Numbered from the stretch's first letter, positions 36,331 to 45,058 are shown. The stretch is 64,000 nt of DNA from Gracilibacillus dipsosauri (GCF_003176895.1 NZ_QGTD01000011.1:62001-126000); one strand, 5' to 3'. Notes: generated from the letters alone by a model not told the origin. Translations and numbers: made by a program.

Positions 36331-37659
36331 ATGAAGGGTAAATGGAAGAAGAGTTTGTTCGTTTTGTCTCTCGCTTTTGTTTTCATTCTTGCAGCATGTG
36401 GAGGAAATTCTGAATCTGAAACGAGTGATGATTCAAATGAAAGCGGTTCAGACTCAGGGAAGAAGACGATTGAATTTATGCACTTATGGCCAGAAGGTAG
36501 TTCTAAACAGCATCATGAAATCGTCAATAATATTATTAAAGAATTTGAAGAAGAAAATCCAGACGTTAAGGTGGAAGTGGAGATATTAGGAAATGAACAA
36601 TATAAAGAAAAATTAAAGGTTTTATCCACCTCTAATGAGCTTCCTGATGTGGGAATGGCATGGCCAGCTGGATTTTTGGAGCCATATGTAAGCGGTAATA
36701 TGTTTGCTTCATTAGATGATGTTCTTGAAGGTCCATTAAAAGACAAATTTGTAGCTGGTACTGCAGAAGCTTATCAAATTGATGGAACGACTTATAGTTT
36801 ACCATTAGAATTAAATATTACGCCAATCTATTACAACAAACGTATTTTTGATGAAAATGGAGTGGAAGTTCCAAAGACATATGAGGAGTTAAAAGCTGCG
36901 ATTCAAACATTGGCAGATAATGGCGTTACTCCTGTAGCTCTTGGAAACAAGGATCGTTGGACTGGGTCTATGTGGTATATGTACTTAGCTGATCGTATTG
37001 GTGGTCCAGAAGTATTGAATAATGCGATTAATCGCACAGGTAGCTTTGAAGATCCTGCATTGATTCAAGCAGCAGAGGAGATTCAAGAGCTTGTAGATAT
37101 GAATACATTTATCAATGGTTTTAACGGTCTTGGTAATGACGAAGCAAAAGGATATTTTATTAATGAACAAGCAGCCATGTATCTTATGGCAACTTGGGAT
37201 TTACCAGAATGGACTACTAATGAAGATAATCCAAAGGAATTTAGAGATTCTGTGGAATATATGAAGTTTCCAACGGTTGAAGGCGGAAAAGGCGATATAA
37301 ATAGCTTCGTAGGTGGTCCAGGTGTTGGATTATTTGTGGCAGAAAATTCAGATGTAAAAGAAGAAGCAAAAGATTTTGTTGCCTTTTTTGTAGAAAAATG
37401 GGGCGAAAAATCGGTTACAGATGCTGGTGTTATCCCTGCGACAAAAGTAAACACAGAAGGTATGGAGTTACCACAAATGTATATTGATATCTTAAATGAT
37501 TTAAATGAAGCATCTAATTTAACACTTTATGCAGATGTACAAATGAGTCCAAGTGTTGCAGAAGTTCATCTAGATATGATACAAGCATTATTTGGTAAAG
37601 CTGTTACACCAGAGGAATTTGCAAAAGAGCAAGAAGATGCACTAGCAGCAGAAGAATAA
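36331..37659 (+). CDS. CUT1 lipoprotein, substrate-binding
   Basis: A 442-residue extracellular solute-binding protein. The signal peptide ends in ILAAC with C23 lipidated, followed by a Ser/Asp-rich linker. The mature opening is TIEFMHLWPEGSS, and a hinge segment VGGPGVGLFVAE is present. The start follows AAGGGGG with a 9-base spacer. It is the target-side neighbour of the YesMN-type pair and is followed by a hairpin and two permeases. The ligand is unknown, probably an oligosaccharide of the same polymer family. Confidence 0.9.
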   Translation: MKGKWKKSLFVLSLAFVFILAACGGNSESETSDDSNESGSDSGKKTIEFMHLWPEGSSKQHHEIVNNIIKEFEEENPDVKVEVEILGNEQYKEKLKVLSTSNELPDVGMAWPAGFLEPYVSGNMFASLDDVLEGPLKDKFVAGTAEAYQIDGTTYSLPLELNITPIYYNKRIFDENGVEVPKTYEELKAAIQTLADNGVTPVALGNKDRWTGSMWYMYLADRIGGPEVLNNAINRTGSFEDPALIQAAEEIQELVDMNTFINGFNGLGNDEAKGYFINEQAAMYLMATWDLPEWTTNEDNPKEFRDSVEYMKFPTVEGGKGDINSFVGGPGVGLFVAENSDVKEEAKDFVAFFVEKWGEKSVTDAGVIPATKVNTEGMELPQMYIDILNDLNEASNLTLYADVQMSPSVAEVHLDMIQALFGKAVTPEEFAKEQEDALAAEE

Positions 37660-37708
37660 ATTAGTATTCTCTATCGAAGTAACCAATCAATCATTATACA
37701 ACAACTTC

Positions 37709-37806
37709 GAAAAGGAACTGTCTTAAAAGCTAGTTTACAAATGTATGGAACTTGTCATTGCTCCAGTCCGCCGTGAGCTAGCTTTGAGTACAGCTCCTTT
37801 TCTTTT
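37709..37806 (+). other. Long imperfect hairpin between SBP and permease genes
   Basis: AAAAGGAACTGT pairs with ACAGCTCCTTTT (one mismatch), and inside it AAAAGCTAG pairs with CTAGCTTT. TCTTTTCT follows, so it may act as a partial terminator and SBP-mRNA stabiliser. Confidence 0.65.
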
Positions 37807-37834
37807 CTAAAAATAAGGAGAAGGGGATTTTTCT

Positions 37835-38713
37835 ATGAACAAAGTAATGTCAAATAAACTAGTCATTGCTTTATATGTATTGCCAGCGCTAATACTAATC
37901 GTTGCTTTAATTTATGGGCCGATTTTATTAACTGGATACTATGGGCTAATGGAATGGAATGGTATTGGTCCCATGACATTTATTGGTCTTGAAAATTATA
38001 TGGAATTAGTAAAAGATGCGAAGTTCTGGGAAAGTGCAGGACATTCCTTTTTACTAGCATTATTTTCAACGATCAGTCTTGCAGGATATTTAATTATTTC
38101 TTTAATATTAGCTGGAAAAATAAAAGGATCTAATCTATTAAGAAAAATTTACTTAATCCCAATGCTGTTGTCATCTGTTGCGATTGCGCAGCTATGGATT
38201 AAGATATATGATCCAAATAATGGAATGTTAAATAGTTTATTAATGAGCTTAGGTGTTGAGTCTCCTCCAGCATGGCTTGCAGATCCTAATTTAGTTTTAT
38301 ATGCAATTTTTGTAGCGATCTTATGGCAATATGCAGGCTTTTATATCATCATCTACTATGCCGCTTTAAAAGGTATTCCAGAATCGTTGATTGAAGCAGC
38401 AAAGATTGATGGAGCAAATCCTATACAAATTGCTTATAAAATTAAGGTACCTTTAATTTCCGGGGTTATAAAAGTAACCGTCGTTTTAGCTATTGTTGGG
38501 TCATTGAAATATTTTGATTTAATTTATGTGATGACCGGTGGTGGACCAAATGGAGCGAGTGAAGTGATTGCTTCCTATATGTATCAAAAGGCCTTTGGAA
38601 GCTATGAGTTTGGCTATGGTAGTGCAGTAGCATTCTTCCTATTGATCATTACCTTAATCGTAACATGGTTGACTCGTAAGCTGACGGCTTCAGAAGATGA
38701 AGTGCAATATTAA
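37835..38713 (+). CDS. Sugar ABC transporter permease (MalF type)
   Basis: A 292-residue permease with six spans; the EAA loop is IEAAKIDGANPIQIAYKIKVP. It begins with ATG after AAGGAGAAGGGG and ends at TAA overlapping a possible upstream codon of the next gene. It forms the membrane channel of the importer with the next permease. No ATPase gene is present. Confidence 0.92.
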   Translation: MNKVMSNKLVIALYVLPALILIVALIYGPILLTGYYGLMEWNGIGPMTFIGLENYMELVKDAKFWESAGHSFLLALFSTISLAGYLIISLILAGKIKGSNLLRKIYLIPMLLSSVAIAQLWIKIYDPNNGMLNSLLMSLGVESPPAWLADPNLVLYAIFVAILWQYAGFYIIIYYAALKGIPESLIEAAKIDGANPIQIAYKIKVPLISGVIKVTVVLAIVGSLKYFDLIYVMTGGGPNGASEVIASYMYQKAFGSYEFGYGSAVAFFLLIITLIVTWLTRKLTASEDEVQY

Positions 38714-38733
38714 TGGAAGGAAGGTATAACAGG

Positions 38734-39600
38734 ATGGCTTTGAGTAGACAAAACGTTAAGTCCGACCAAAGTGCTTGGACAAGAATTGGTATGACTGTGC
38801 TTTATATAGCTTTAATTATAGTAGCTATTTTTCAAATATATCCATTAATCTGGTTGTTTCTATTTTCGCTAAAAAGTAATGCAGAGGTATTTGGATTGTC
38901 TCCATTCGCTTTACCACAAGAACCGAAATGGGAGAATTATGTTAGGGTATGGACAGACGGTAATATTGATCTCTATTTCTTTAATAGTGTCTGGATTACA
39001 ATAGTATCGGTTATTTTAACGGTATTACTTGCAAGCTTTGTCACATTTGCGATAACGAGAATGCAATGGAAGCTAAATAAGCTCGTTCTTGGATTATTTA
39101 TGGTTGGCTTGATGGTTCCCATTCATTCTGCCTTAATTCCACTATTTGATTTTTTCTTACAGCTAGACTTAGTAGATCATCCGTTATCGATTATTTTATC
39201 CTATACGGCTTTTAATTTACCTTTGACCATTATGATTTTATTAGGATTTTATTACACGTTACCACGTGAGGTAGAGGAAGCTGCTGTCGTAGATGGTTGT
39301 TCTGTTCATCGTATCTTCTTCCAAATCACATTACCAATGACAACACCGGTGATGGCGACAACAGCGATCATTAATATGATCTACAACTGGAATGAGTTTG
39401 TCTTTGTAAATACATTTATTAGCTCAGATAAATTTAAGACATTAACAGTAGGTATCCAAAATTTTATCGGTCAATATTTGACAGATTGGGGTGCGATTGG
39501 GGCAACACTAGTCATTAGTATTATCCCGATTTTAATTGCCTTTTTAATCCTAAGTGATCGTATCGTAGAAGGGATTGCAGCGGGATCGATCAAAGGTTAA
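38734..39600 (+). CDS. Carbohydrate ABC transporter permease (MalG type)
   Basis: A 288-residue permease with six spans and EAA loop VEEAAVVDGCSVHRIFFQITL. The start is ATG 38734, nine bases after GGAAGGAAGG; an earlier ATG at 38713 has no Shine-Dalgarno sequence. It ends in EGIAAGSIKG, the usual tail. It is the last gene of the importer operon and runs into a terminator shared with the convergent YesL-like gene. Confidence 0.92.
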   Translation: MALSRQNVKSDQSAWTRIGMTVLYIALIIVAIFQIYPLIWLFLFSLKSNAEVFGLSPFALPQEPKWENYVRVWTDGNIDLYFFNSVWITIVSVILTVLLASFVTFAITRMQWKLNKLVLGLFMVGLMVPIHSALIPLFDFFLQLDLVDHPLSIILSYTAFNLPLTIMILLGFYYTLPREVEEAAVVDGCSVHRIFFQITLPMTTPVMATTAIINMIYNWNEFVFVNTFISSDKFKTLTVGIQNFIGQYLTDWGAIGATLVISIIPILIAFLILSDRIVEGIAAGSIKG

Positions 39601-39618
39601 ATTTTATATAGCTTGATG

Positions 39619-39652
39619 AAAACCTGAAGCTTTTAAGGAGCTTCAGGTTTTA
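39619..39652. terminator. Bidirectional terminator
   Basis: AAAACCTGAAGCT pairs with AGCTTCAGGTTTT. The stop codon of the minus-strand gene falls inside the stem, so it serves both converging transcripts. Confidence 0.85.
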
Positions 39653-40272
39653 CTACTTTCTTCTAATAGCTTCTCTTGTTTCGCCTCAACTCTCTTAAAT
39701 GTGAGATAACTATTCCCCATTATTAGAAAGGCGATGATACTTCCACTAAAGAATGGAATTAATCCAGGTATTGCTTGCATGACGAATAGAAGGATGATAA
39801 TACTTACAACTAAAGCAATGTTATGCATTGGATGTAATAACATGAGGAAGAATGCATTTCTCCATATTTGTGTAAACCGGACATCGTAATGTACATATAC
39901 CGGAATCACATAAAGGATAGTTAAACTAATTAAGAACATAAATAGATATAATGGAATTTTAATAATATCATGAAATCCACCTTGATTCATGCCGATGTAT
40001 TGAAAATTAACATAGAACAAAAAGGCAATGATCATAATAATTAAACCGATTACATTACTCTTTAAAAATTCTTGTTTATACGTTTTCCAAAAGGTTGAAA
40101 ATACCGGATCATCGATATTCCCCATAATCCATTGCCTAACAAGCGTAAACATGGCTACCGTCGCAGGGAAAAACCCGAATACGACTAACCCGAGTAAGGA
40201 AAAACCTATCCACAGGATATTAACATAGGCAAAGCGCGTAATCCATTCTGTTCCTTTATATAAAGCATTCAT
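39643..40272 (-). CDS. YesL-like DUF624 membrane protein
   Basis: A 209-residue membrane protein with about five hydrophobic spans, of the DUF624 family that includes B. subtilis YesL. These genes typically accompany YesMN-type regulators and CUT1 sugar importers, but their function is not established. It is transcribed toward the importer operon, with its start at 40272 preceded on the minus strand by AGGGGAGA. A conserved opening (YKGTEWITRFAYVNILWI) matches the family pattern of an N-terminal helix followed by the first span. Context suggests a role linked to the 36-39 kb transporter. Confidence 0.85.
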   Translation of the reverse strand: MNALYKGTEWITRFAYVNILWIGFSLLGLVVFGFFPATVAMFTLVRQWIMGNIDDPVFSTFWKTYKQEFLKSNVIGLIIMIIAFLFYVNFQYIGMNQGGFHDIIKIPLYLFMFLISLTILYVIPVYVHYDVRFTQIWRNAFFLMLLHPMHNIALVVSIIILLFVMQAIPGLIPFFSGSIIAFLIMGNSYLTFKRVEAKQEKLLEESSKT

Positions 40273-40398
40273 TATTTATAATCTCCCCTGCTTATTTGTG
40301 ATATCTCTATTTTAACATAAAGTAGTGCCATATTGCGGATGAAAATGGACAGAAATAAGCTCAAAATGTAAGAATAATAGGTTAAATCAATAAAAATA

Positions 40399-40412
40399 TG
40401 TAAACGTTTAAT
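40399..40412 (+). promoter_or_regulatory. cre-like site
   Basis: TGTAAACGTTTAAT agrees with the cre consensus except at the last two positions. It lies about 55 bases before the SBP start at 40468. Confidence 0.6.
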
Positions 40413-40467
40413 TGATAAAATAGTGTTAAGTGTTAAGAGAAAGAAATTTAGAAAGGGTTGTGGTCAA

Positions 40468-41964
40468 ATGAAAAAAATATGGTTAATTAGTGCATTGTGT
40501 ATGGTTGCTTGTTTGATCGTTGCATGTAGTAATAATACGACAAGTAAGAAAGAGAATGACTCCTCTAGCTCAAGCAATTCAGATGGCCCTTTTGAAATGT
40601 CAGTCATGCTGAATCTTCACACACCTGAAGTCCCTCAAGATAAATTAGAGAAATTGCTCGAAGAAAAAACAAATACAGAGCTGGAAATACAATGGGTACC
40701 AGATGGCAATTATGAGGAGCGTGTGAATACAGCTTTCTCAACTAATACATTGCCTGATGCCTTTTTAGTTAAGACAGAACAGTTTGTTCAATTTAAGGAT
40801 GCTATTCGGGATGGACAATTTTGGGAGATTGGGCCATATTTAGAGGAATTCGAAAATTTAAGTAAACTAAGAGAAAGCACACTAGAAAATTCGAAGGTAG
40901 ATGGTGGATTATATTCTTTATATATGGGGCGTCCCTTATCCCGATCTGGTCTTATTTACAGAAAGGATTGGGCTGATAACCTAGGAATCGAAACACCAAA
41001 AACCATCGATGAATTCTATGAAATGCTCCGTGCTTTTACAGAAGACGATCCAGATGGTAATGGAAAGAACGATACGATCGGTCTTACAGACAGAGGAAAT
41101 TTAGGTACTTTTGTAACCGTCTTTTCATGGATGGGTGGACCTAACAGATGGGGAGAACAGGATGGTAAGCTATTACCAGAGTTTATGTTTCCGGAATATA
41201 AAGAGGCGATGGATTTCTTTAAGGATTTGCACAGTAATGGCTATATGAATAAGGATGCACAAGTAACGAGCAAAACAGATCAGCAGGAAATGATGAAAAA
41301 TGGGACAGCAGGCGCCTATATTGGCTCCATGCAGGATGTTCACGGAATCTATCAAGATGCAAAAGTGATTAATCCTGATGTTTCCTTTGATGTACATAAT
41401 TATATTGAGGGGGCAAATGGTGAGTTCGGACTTCGAGCGATCCCTGGCTATGGTAGTCTTATCATGTTTCCGAAATCAGCTATCACATCAGAAGAGGAGC
41501 TGAAGGAAGTACTGAAATTCTTTGATTATTTAATGACAAAAGAAGGAGCTAACTTGCTCATCTGGGGTCAGGAAGGAGAGCACTACGAAGTGGTAGATGG
41601 CCGTGCGGATGTCATTGACCAAGATAAATTCGATGTAGAAATCAAGCCATATACAGCTTTTGAAATAGGAGAGCCGATGACTAATGGCAGATATGAATCC
41701 TATTATGATTATGAACCAGCAGCAAAAGCAACAGAATTATATAAGGATAATGATAATTATGTCGTCAATGACTTAAGTGTGGGGCTTGATTCGGAGACAT
41801 ATATTAAAAATGCAGGTACATTGGATCAAATTATCGAAGATGCTACCTATCAATATATTCAAGGTCAAACAGATGAAGCAGGTTTTGATGCAGCAATAGA
41901 AAAGTGGAAAGAAGCAGGCGGTGAGGAAGTAATAAAAGAGTACAATGAGCAATGGAGTAAATAA
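40468..41964 (+). CDS. Orphan LplA/YtcQ-like substrate-binding lipoprotein
   Basis: A 498-residue solute-binding lipoprotein with lipobox IVAC (C20) and a Ser-rich linker. It belongs to the large LplA/YtcQ type, like the protein at 23784; a DDPDGNGKNDTIGL loop resembles a calcium site. I place the start at ATG 40468, ten bases after GAAAGGG; an upstream extension to 40423 lacks a ribosome binding site. It is followed at once by a strong terminator and has no permease genes next to it. It therefore probably serves permeases encoded elsewhere, possibly the LplB/LplC pair at 25.4-27.3 kb. The cre-like site suggests catabolite control. Confidence 0.88.
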   Translation: MKKIWLISALCMVACLIVACSNNTTSKKENDSSSSSNSDGPFEMSVMLNLHTPEVPQDKLEKLLEEKTNTELEIQWVPDGNYEERVNTAFSTNTLPDAFLVKTEQFVQFKDAIRDGQFWEIGPYLEEFENLSKLRESTLENSKVDGGLYSLYMGRPLSRSGLIYRKDWADNLGIETPKTIDEFYEMLRAFTEDDPDGNGKNDTIGLTDRGNLGTFVTVFSWMGGPNRWGEQDGKLLPEFMFPEYKEAMDFFKDLHSNGYMNKDAQVTSKTDQQEMMKNGTAGAYIGSMQDVHGIYQDAKVINPDVSFDVHNYIEGANGEFGLRAIPGYGSLIMFPKSAITSEEELKEVLKFFDYLMTKEGANLLIWGQEGEHYEVVDGRADVIDQDKFDVEIKPYTAFEIGEPMTNGRYESYYDYEPAAKATELYKDNDNYVVNDLSVGLDSETYIKNAGTLDQIIEDATYQYIQGQTDEAGFDAAIEKWKEAGGEEVIKEYNEQWSK

Positions 41965-41980
41965 AAAAGGATAATAATGG

Positions 41981-42021
41981 ACATGTGCAGGGGCAAGGAG
42001 AGCTGTTGCACATGTTTTTTT
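41981..42021 (+). terminator. Intrinsic terminator after orphan SBP
   Basis: ACATGTGCA pairs with TGCACATGT and is followed by a run of seven T. The rest of the gap to 42350 holds a DnaA box at 42051 and a dispersed repeat. Confidence 0.9.
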
Positions 42022-42077
42022 ATTGCTTAGGAAATTATAAAATTTTAGGTTGTGGATAACATATAGAACCATGATTA

Positions 42078-42236
42078 GCCACTTCCAGCTCCGAGCGCCA
42101 GAAACTAGGCGACTTCCCGAAAGCGCCCTACGATAAGTCATCATCGGTTCGTAACCTCACCGTGATTCCTTTATCTCAGTTGCTTCGCTCCAGCCGCTAC
42201 GTTTCTAAGCAGGCGCTCTGCGCTTTTGTTCTTGGT
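42078..42236. repeat. Dispersed Bacillaceae-type intergenic repeat
   Basis: The stretch opens with CCACTTCCAGCTCCGAGCGCC and ends with AGGCGCTCTGCGCTTTTGTT. It is more GC-rich than its surroundings and free of a plausible gene. The ends match the pattern of a common repeat I recall from many Bacillus-group genomes, which starts CCAGCTCC..GCGCC and ends GGCGC..GCGCTTTT. Copy number cannot be judged here. Confidence 0.6.
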
Positions 42237-42350
42237 TTTTTACTGAAGATTTCTTCCATCAACTATGGTCATAGGTATTATGACACTTTCTAGATTTTGT
42301 GAAATCCGATATGCTAAAACTACTTCACCATACTTTGAGGAGGGGTAGTT

Positions 42351-43205
42351 TTGGTTGATAAGGTTAATGTCTCATTGAGAAATCAATCCTTTTACCTAGA
42401 TTATTCACGAGGATATGAGAATAGCCAGGATATGCAACATTATCACCTTCATCAAGATTATGAGATCCTATATCTTTTAGAAGGCGAAAAAATTCTTTTT
42501 ATGAATGGTGGAAAATTTACGGTTAAAAAGGATCATATCATGTTCATTGATAAAAATGTAATGCACAAAACGATTGTCAATGACCACAAGTATCAACGAA
42601 TTGTCATGAACTTTAGAGATGGTTTCCTGTTGAAGGAGGACCAGGCACTAATTATGAGTCTATTTAAGCAGGGGCCACTTATGTTATCGATAAGGAATCA
42701 ACAACACTTACCCTTTATTTTAGAGAAAATGCTAAAGGAATATTTCCTCAACAAGCAAGACAGTTACCGTTATTTGCAATTGTTATTATCTCAGTTTCTA
42801 ACAGAATGTAAGCGATTACTAAACGAACAAACACCATCTTTAGAGCAAGAACACGTCCATCCGTCATCTGAAATTATTGACGATCTTATAGCATATATTA
42901 ATGAGCATTTCCATCAAGAGATTACATTGTCCGTGCTTGCTGAGTCATTTTACCTTCATGAGCAATCCATTAGTAAGCTATTTAAAAAGTCGATAGGGTG
43001 TAGCTTTATTGAGTATTTAAATGCAGTAAGAATAACAGAGGCTAAACGACTGTTAACAGAGACAACTATGAAAATAAATCAAATTATGAAGCGAGCGGGT
43101 TATACGAACCATGTCCACTTTTGGAGAATATTCAAAAAATTAACAGGTCTATCCCCAAATGAATACCGAGAACAAGAGATATCTAAGATAAATAGAACCA
43201 TATAA
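42351..43205 (+). CDS. AraC-family transcriptional regulator, cupin sensor
   Basis: A 284-residue regulator. The N-terminal half is a cupin-like sugar-sensing domain (HYHLHQDYEILYLLEGEK, with HxH near residues 30-35). The C-terminal ~100 residues are two helix-turn-helix motifs (LSVLAESFYLHEQSISKLFK and INQIMKRAGYTNHVHFWRIFKK). The start is TTG 42351, five bases after GAGGAGGGG. It stands alone with no enzyme cotranscribed. Its targets are likely nearby sugar genes, for example the orphan SBP or the aldo/keto reductase, but this is a guess. Confidence 0.88.
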   Translation: MVDKVNVSLRNQSFYLDYSRGYENSQDMQHYHLHQDYEILYLLEGEKILFMNGGKFTVKKDHIMFIDKNVMHKTIVNDHKYQRIVMNFRDGFLLKEDQALIMSLFKQGPLMLSIRNQQHLPFILEKMLKEYFLNKQDSYRYLQLLLSQFLTECKRLLNEQTPSLEQEHVHPSSEIIDDLIAYINEHFHQEITLSVLAESFYLHEQSISKLFKKSIGCSFIEYLNAVRITEAKRLLTETTMKINQIMKRAGYTNHVHFWRIFKKLTGLSPNEYREQEISKINRTI

Positions 43206-43405
43206 TGTGGATAAAGTATACCTATCCACAAAAATCTGTGGATAGGTATAGAATGTGTGGATGATTCTAATCCTTATTTTTTGGCATTATGGAACGATTA
43301 CGAAAAAATATATAAATCCGAAAAAGGTGATGAGAACAAGCATGTTGAGTCTTATAAACAACTTTTGTGGATAACCTGTGGGTATGTTTGATCCCTTGTG
43401 TATAA
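43206..43405. other. Cluster of DnaA boxes in an intergenic region
   Basis: Perfect boxes in minus orientation (TGTGGATAA) lie at 43206-43214 and 43366-43374, and TGTGTATAA (TTATACACA on the other strand) at 43397-43405. One-mismatch boxes lie at 43222-43230, 43237-43245 and 43256-43264. Another perfect box is at 42051-42059. The 334-base gap holds no gene besides this. Confidence 0.6.
43217..43250. terminator. Perfect hairpin after AraC gene
   Basis: TATACCTATCCACA and TGTGGATAGGTATA form a 14-pair stem with loop AAAATC. No T-run follows. Each arm contains a one-mismatch DnaA box. Confidence 0.5.
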
Positions 43406-43539
43406 TTTTCTGTGCAAAAGCTTTCCAGGATGAAAACGAATTCTTTTTTAATCCAAGGAAAAAGACGTATAATGTTAGTTGAGACTCTGGACAAAGTCTA
43501 AGAAAACCTATGACTGATAACAAAGGAAAGGGAGATTAC

Positions 43540-44523
43540 ATGGAGTATCGTCAATTTGGTAAAACAGATATGAAAATAAGTGAATTAAGCTTTGGTACTT
43601 GGGCAATTGGGGGAGCTTGGGGAAAAACAAATGACCAAGAGGCATTAAATGGACTAGCCCGTGCGATGGAAGCAGGAGTTAACTTTTTTGATACAGCAGA
43701 TGTTTATGGTGATGGTCATAGTGAAGAGCTATTAGCAAAAGCCACAAAGGGCAAAGAGGATAAAATATATATCGCGACGAAGTTTTGTCGTGCTGGTGAT
43801 ATTCATGATCCAGAGAACTATTCAGAGGAGTCTGTCACCAATTATGTCGATAATAGCCTAAGACGTCTTAAGCGAGAGCAACTAGATCTCCTCCAAATTC
43901 ACTGTCCACCCATTGAAATATTACGAGATGGGTCGGTATTTGAAGTATTGGACAAGCTACAACAAAAAGGGAAAATTCGCCATTATGGTGTAAGTGTGGA
44001 AACAGTAGAGGAAGGTTTGCTTTCCATGGAGAATCCTAATGTAGCTGCTTTGCAGGTGATTTTTAACATCTTTCGTCAAAAACCAATGATGGAGTTATTT
44101 CCAGTGGCGAAAAAGAAAAAGGTGGGAATTCTCGCAAGGGTGCCATTAGCTAGTGGTCTTTTAACAGGTAAATTTCAATCCAACCATCAATTTGAGGCAG
44201 ATGATCATCGCCACTTTAATCAAAACGGGGAAGCCTTTAATGTTGGGGAAACCTTTGCTGGACTTCCGTTTCATAAAGGTGTAGAGCTTAGCAGACAATT
44301 AGAATGGATTGCGGACAGGAGAGGTAATATGACTCGTGCTGCCTTAAAGTGGATATTAAGTCATGATGCCGTTACTTCTGTAATACCAGGCTTCAAAACA
44401 GTCCAACAAGTAGAGGATAATTTAGCAGCAATGAATGTGCCTGAATTCTCAGAATCTGAACTAGAAAAATTACGTGAATTTTACCAATTAGAAGTTCATG
44501 ATTCTATCCGTGGGCCATATTAA
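43540..44523 (+). CDS. Aldo/keto reductase, class II
   Basis: A 328-residue cytosolic NADPH-dependent oxidoreductase of the longer YajO/IolS-like type. Catalytic residues appear in NFFDTADVYGDGHSE (Asp and Tyr), IYIATKF (Lys) and LLQIHCPP (His). The cofactor-binding tail has VIPGFKTVQQVEDNL. The start is ATG 43540 after AAGGAAAGGGAG. It follows the DnaA-box cluster and precedes the bmrCD leader with no terminator I recognise. Candidate substrates are sugars or reactive aldehydes; none can be picked. Confidence 0.9.
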   Translation: MEYRQFGKTDMKISELSFGTWAIGGAWGKTNDQEALNGLARAMEAGVNFFDTADVYGDGHSEELLAKATKGKEDKIYIATKFCRAGDIHDPENYSEESVTNYVDNSLRRLKREQLDLLQIHCPPIEILRDGSVFEVLDKLQQKGKIRHYGVSVETVEEGLLSMENPNVAALQVIFNIFRQKPMMELFPVAKKKKVGILARVPLASGLLTGKFQSNHQFEADDHRHFNQNGEAFNVGETFAGLPFHKGVELSRQLEWIADRRGNMTRAALKWILSHDAVTSVIPGFKTVQQVEDNLAAMNVPEFSESELEKLREFYQLEVHDSIRGPY

Positions 44524-44552
44524 TAAAGAGAGGAAATTTTTTCAATAAATGC

Positions 44553-44581
44553 TTGCAATCTATCCGATGAAAAGGTATACT
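44553..44581 (+). promoter_or_regulatory. Sigma-A promoter of the bmrCD leader
   Basis: TTGCAA (44553-44558) and TATACT (44576-44581) are spaced by 17 bases. The promoter lies just upstream of a 29-codon frame with a strong ribosome binding site. Confidence 0.72.
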
Positions 44582-44624
44582 TCTAAGGGATTAACCAAAA
44601 AATAGGTAAAGGAGGTCACGTGAG

Positions 44625-44714
44625 ATGAGGAAAATAACGAAGAATAAACCACCTAAATTAAATAATGAAATGAACGTGACCATGCCTATATGGATTTTGC
44701 ATCTTGATAAATAA
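44625..44714 (+). CDS. 29-residue leader peptide, BmrB-like
   Basis: A short frame (MRKITKNKPPKLNN at the start, IWILHLDK at the end) with a near-perfect AAAGGAGG nine bases upstream of its ATG. It sits between a good promoter and a hairpin terminator that starts 36 bases after its stop. In B. subtilis the bmrCD genes are preceded by the small bmrB frame, whose translation controls transcription attenuation in response to ribosome-targeting antibiotics. Position and layout match that arrangement, but I see no clear sequence likeness and it is about half as long. It probably acts by being translated, not as a protein. Confidence 0.65.
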   Translation: MRKITKNKPPKLNNEMNVTMPIWILHLDK

Positions 44715-44750
44715 AAGGGATGCTTTTACAGGATATTTGAGCTATCAGTG

Positions 44751-44783
44751 TGTCGCGATTTCTTAGTAGATCGCGACATTTTT
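44751..44783 (+). terminator. First leader terminator/attenuator
   Basis: TGTCGCGAT pairs with ATCGCGACA around TTCTTAGTAG and is followed by TTTTT. It lies after the leader peptide and about 430 bases before bmrC, so it must be bypassed for expression. Confidence 0.82.
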
Positions 44784-44857
44784 GGTTTATCGCAACGCTA
44801 ATCGTCCACTATCCATTTACTTTACGCTACGGTCGTGTCGGGTTAATGGACGCTAAG

Positions 44858-44911
44858 CCTACGATAAGTTTCTTTAACCAACAATAGGGGATAAGAATAC
44901 CCCACTGTTGG
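44858..44911. repeat. Repeat fragment with stem-loop in bmrCD leader
   Basis: CCTACGATAAGT at 44858-44869 also occurs at 42127-42138 inside another intergenic repeat. It is followed by a stem: CCAACAATAGGGG (44878-44890) pairs with CCCCACTGTTGG (44900-44911). This looks like part of a dispersed element inserted into the leader. Confidence 0.5.
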
Positions 44912-44937
44912 AAGTCTCAATTGATAGCTTATTAATG

Positions 44938-44972
44938 AAACACACTTGGCTTTAGGTCTGGTGTGTTTTTTT
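44938..44972 (+). terminator. Second leader terminator
   Basis: AAACACAC pairs with GTGTGTTT and runs into TTTTTT. It is the second intrinsic terminator before bmrC. Confidence 0.78.
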
Positions 44973-45058
44973 AGTTTACGTTTGGAACATATAAATTTTT
45001 TGCAGGGAGTAAAGCGATGAAGCGAAAATTTTGAAGTCCAAAGTATAAGAAAAGCTAA

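Noticed and set aside
41773-42144. 123-codon minus-strand frame over the SBP end, terminator and repeat
   Set aside because: It crosses a strong terminator and a repeat and opposes a clear lipoprotein gene.
43206-43405. Chromosomal replication origin
   Set aside because: DnaA boxes are clustered, but dnaA, dnaN, rpmH and a clear AT-rich unwinding element with DnaA-trio are not seen.
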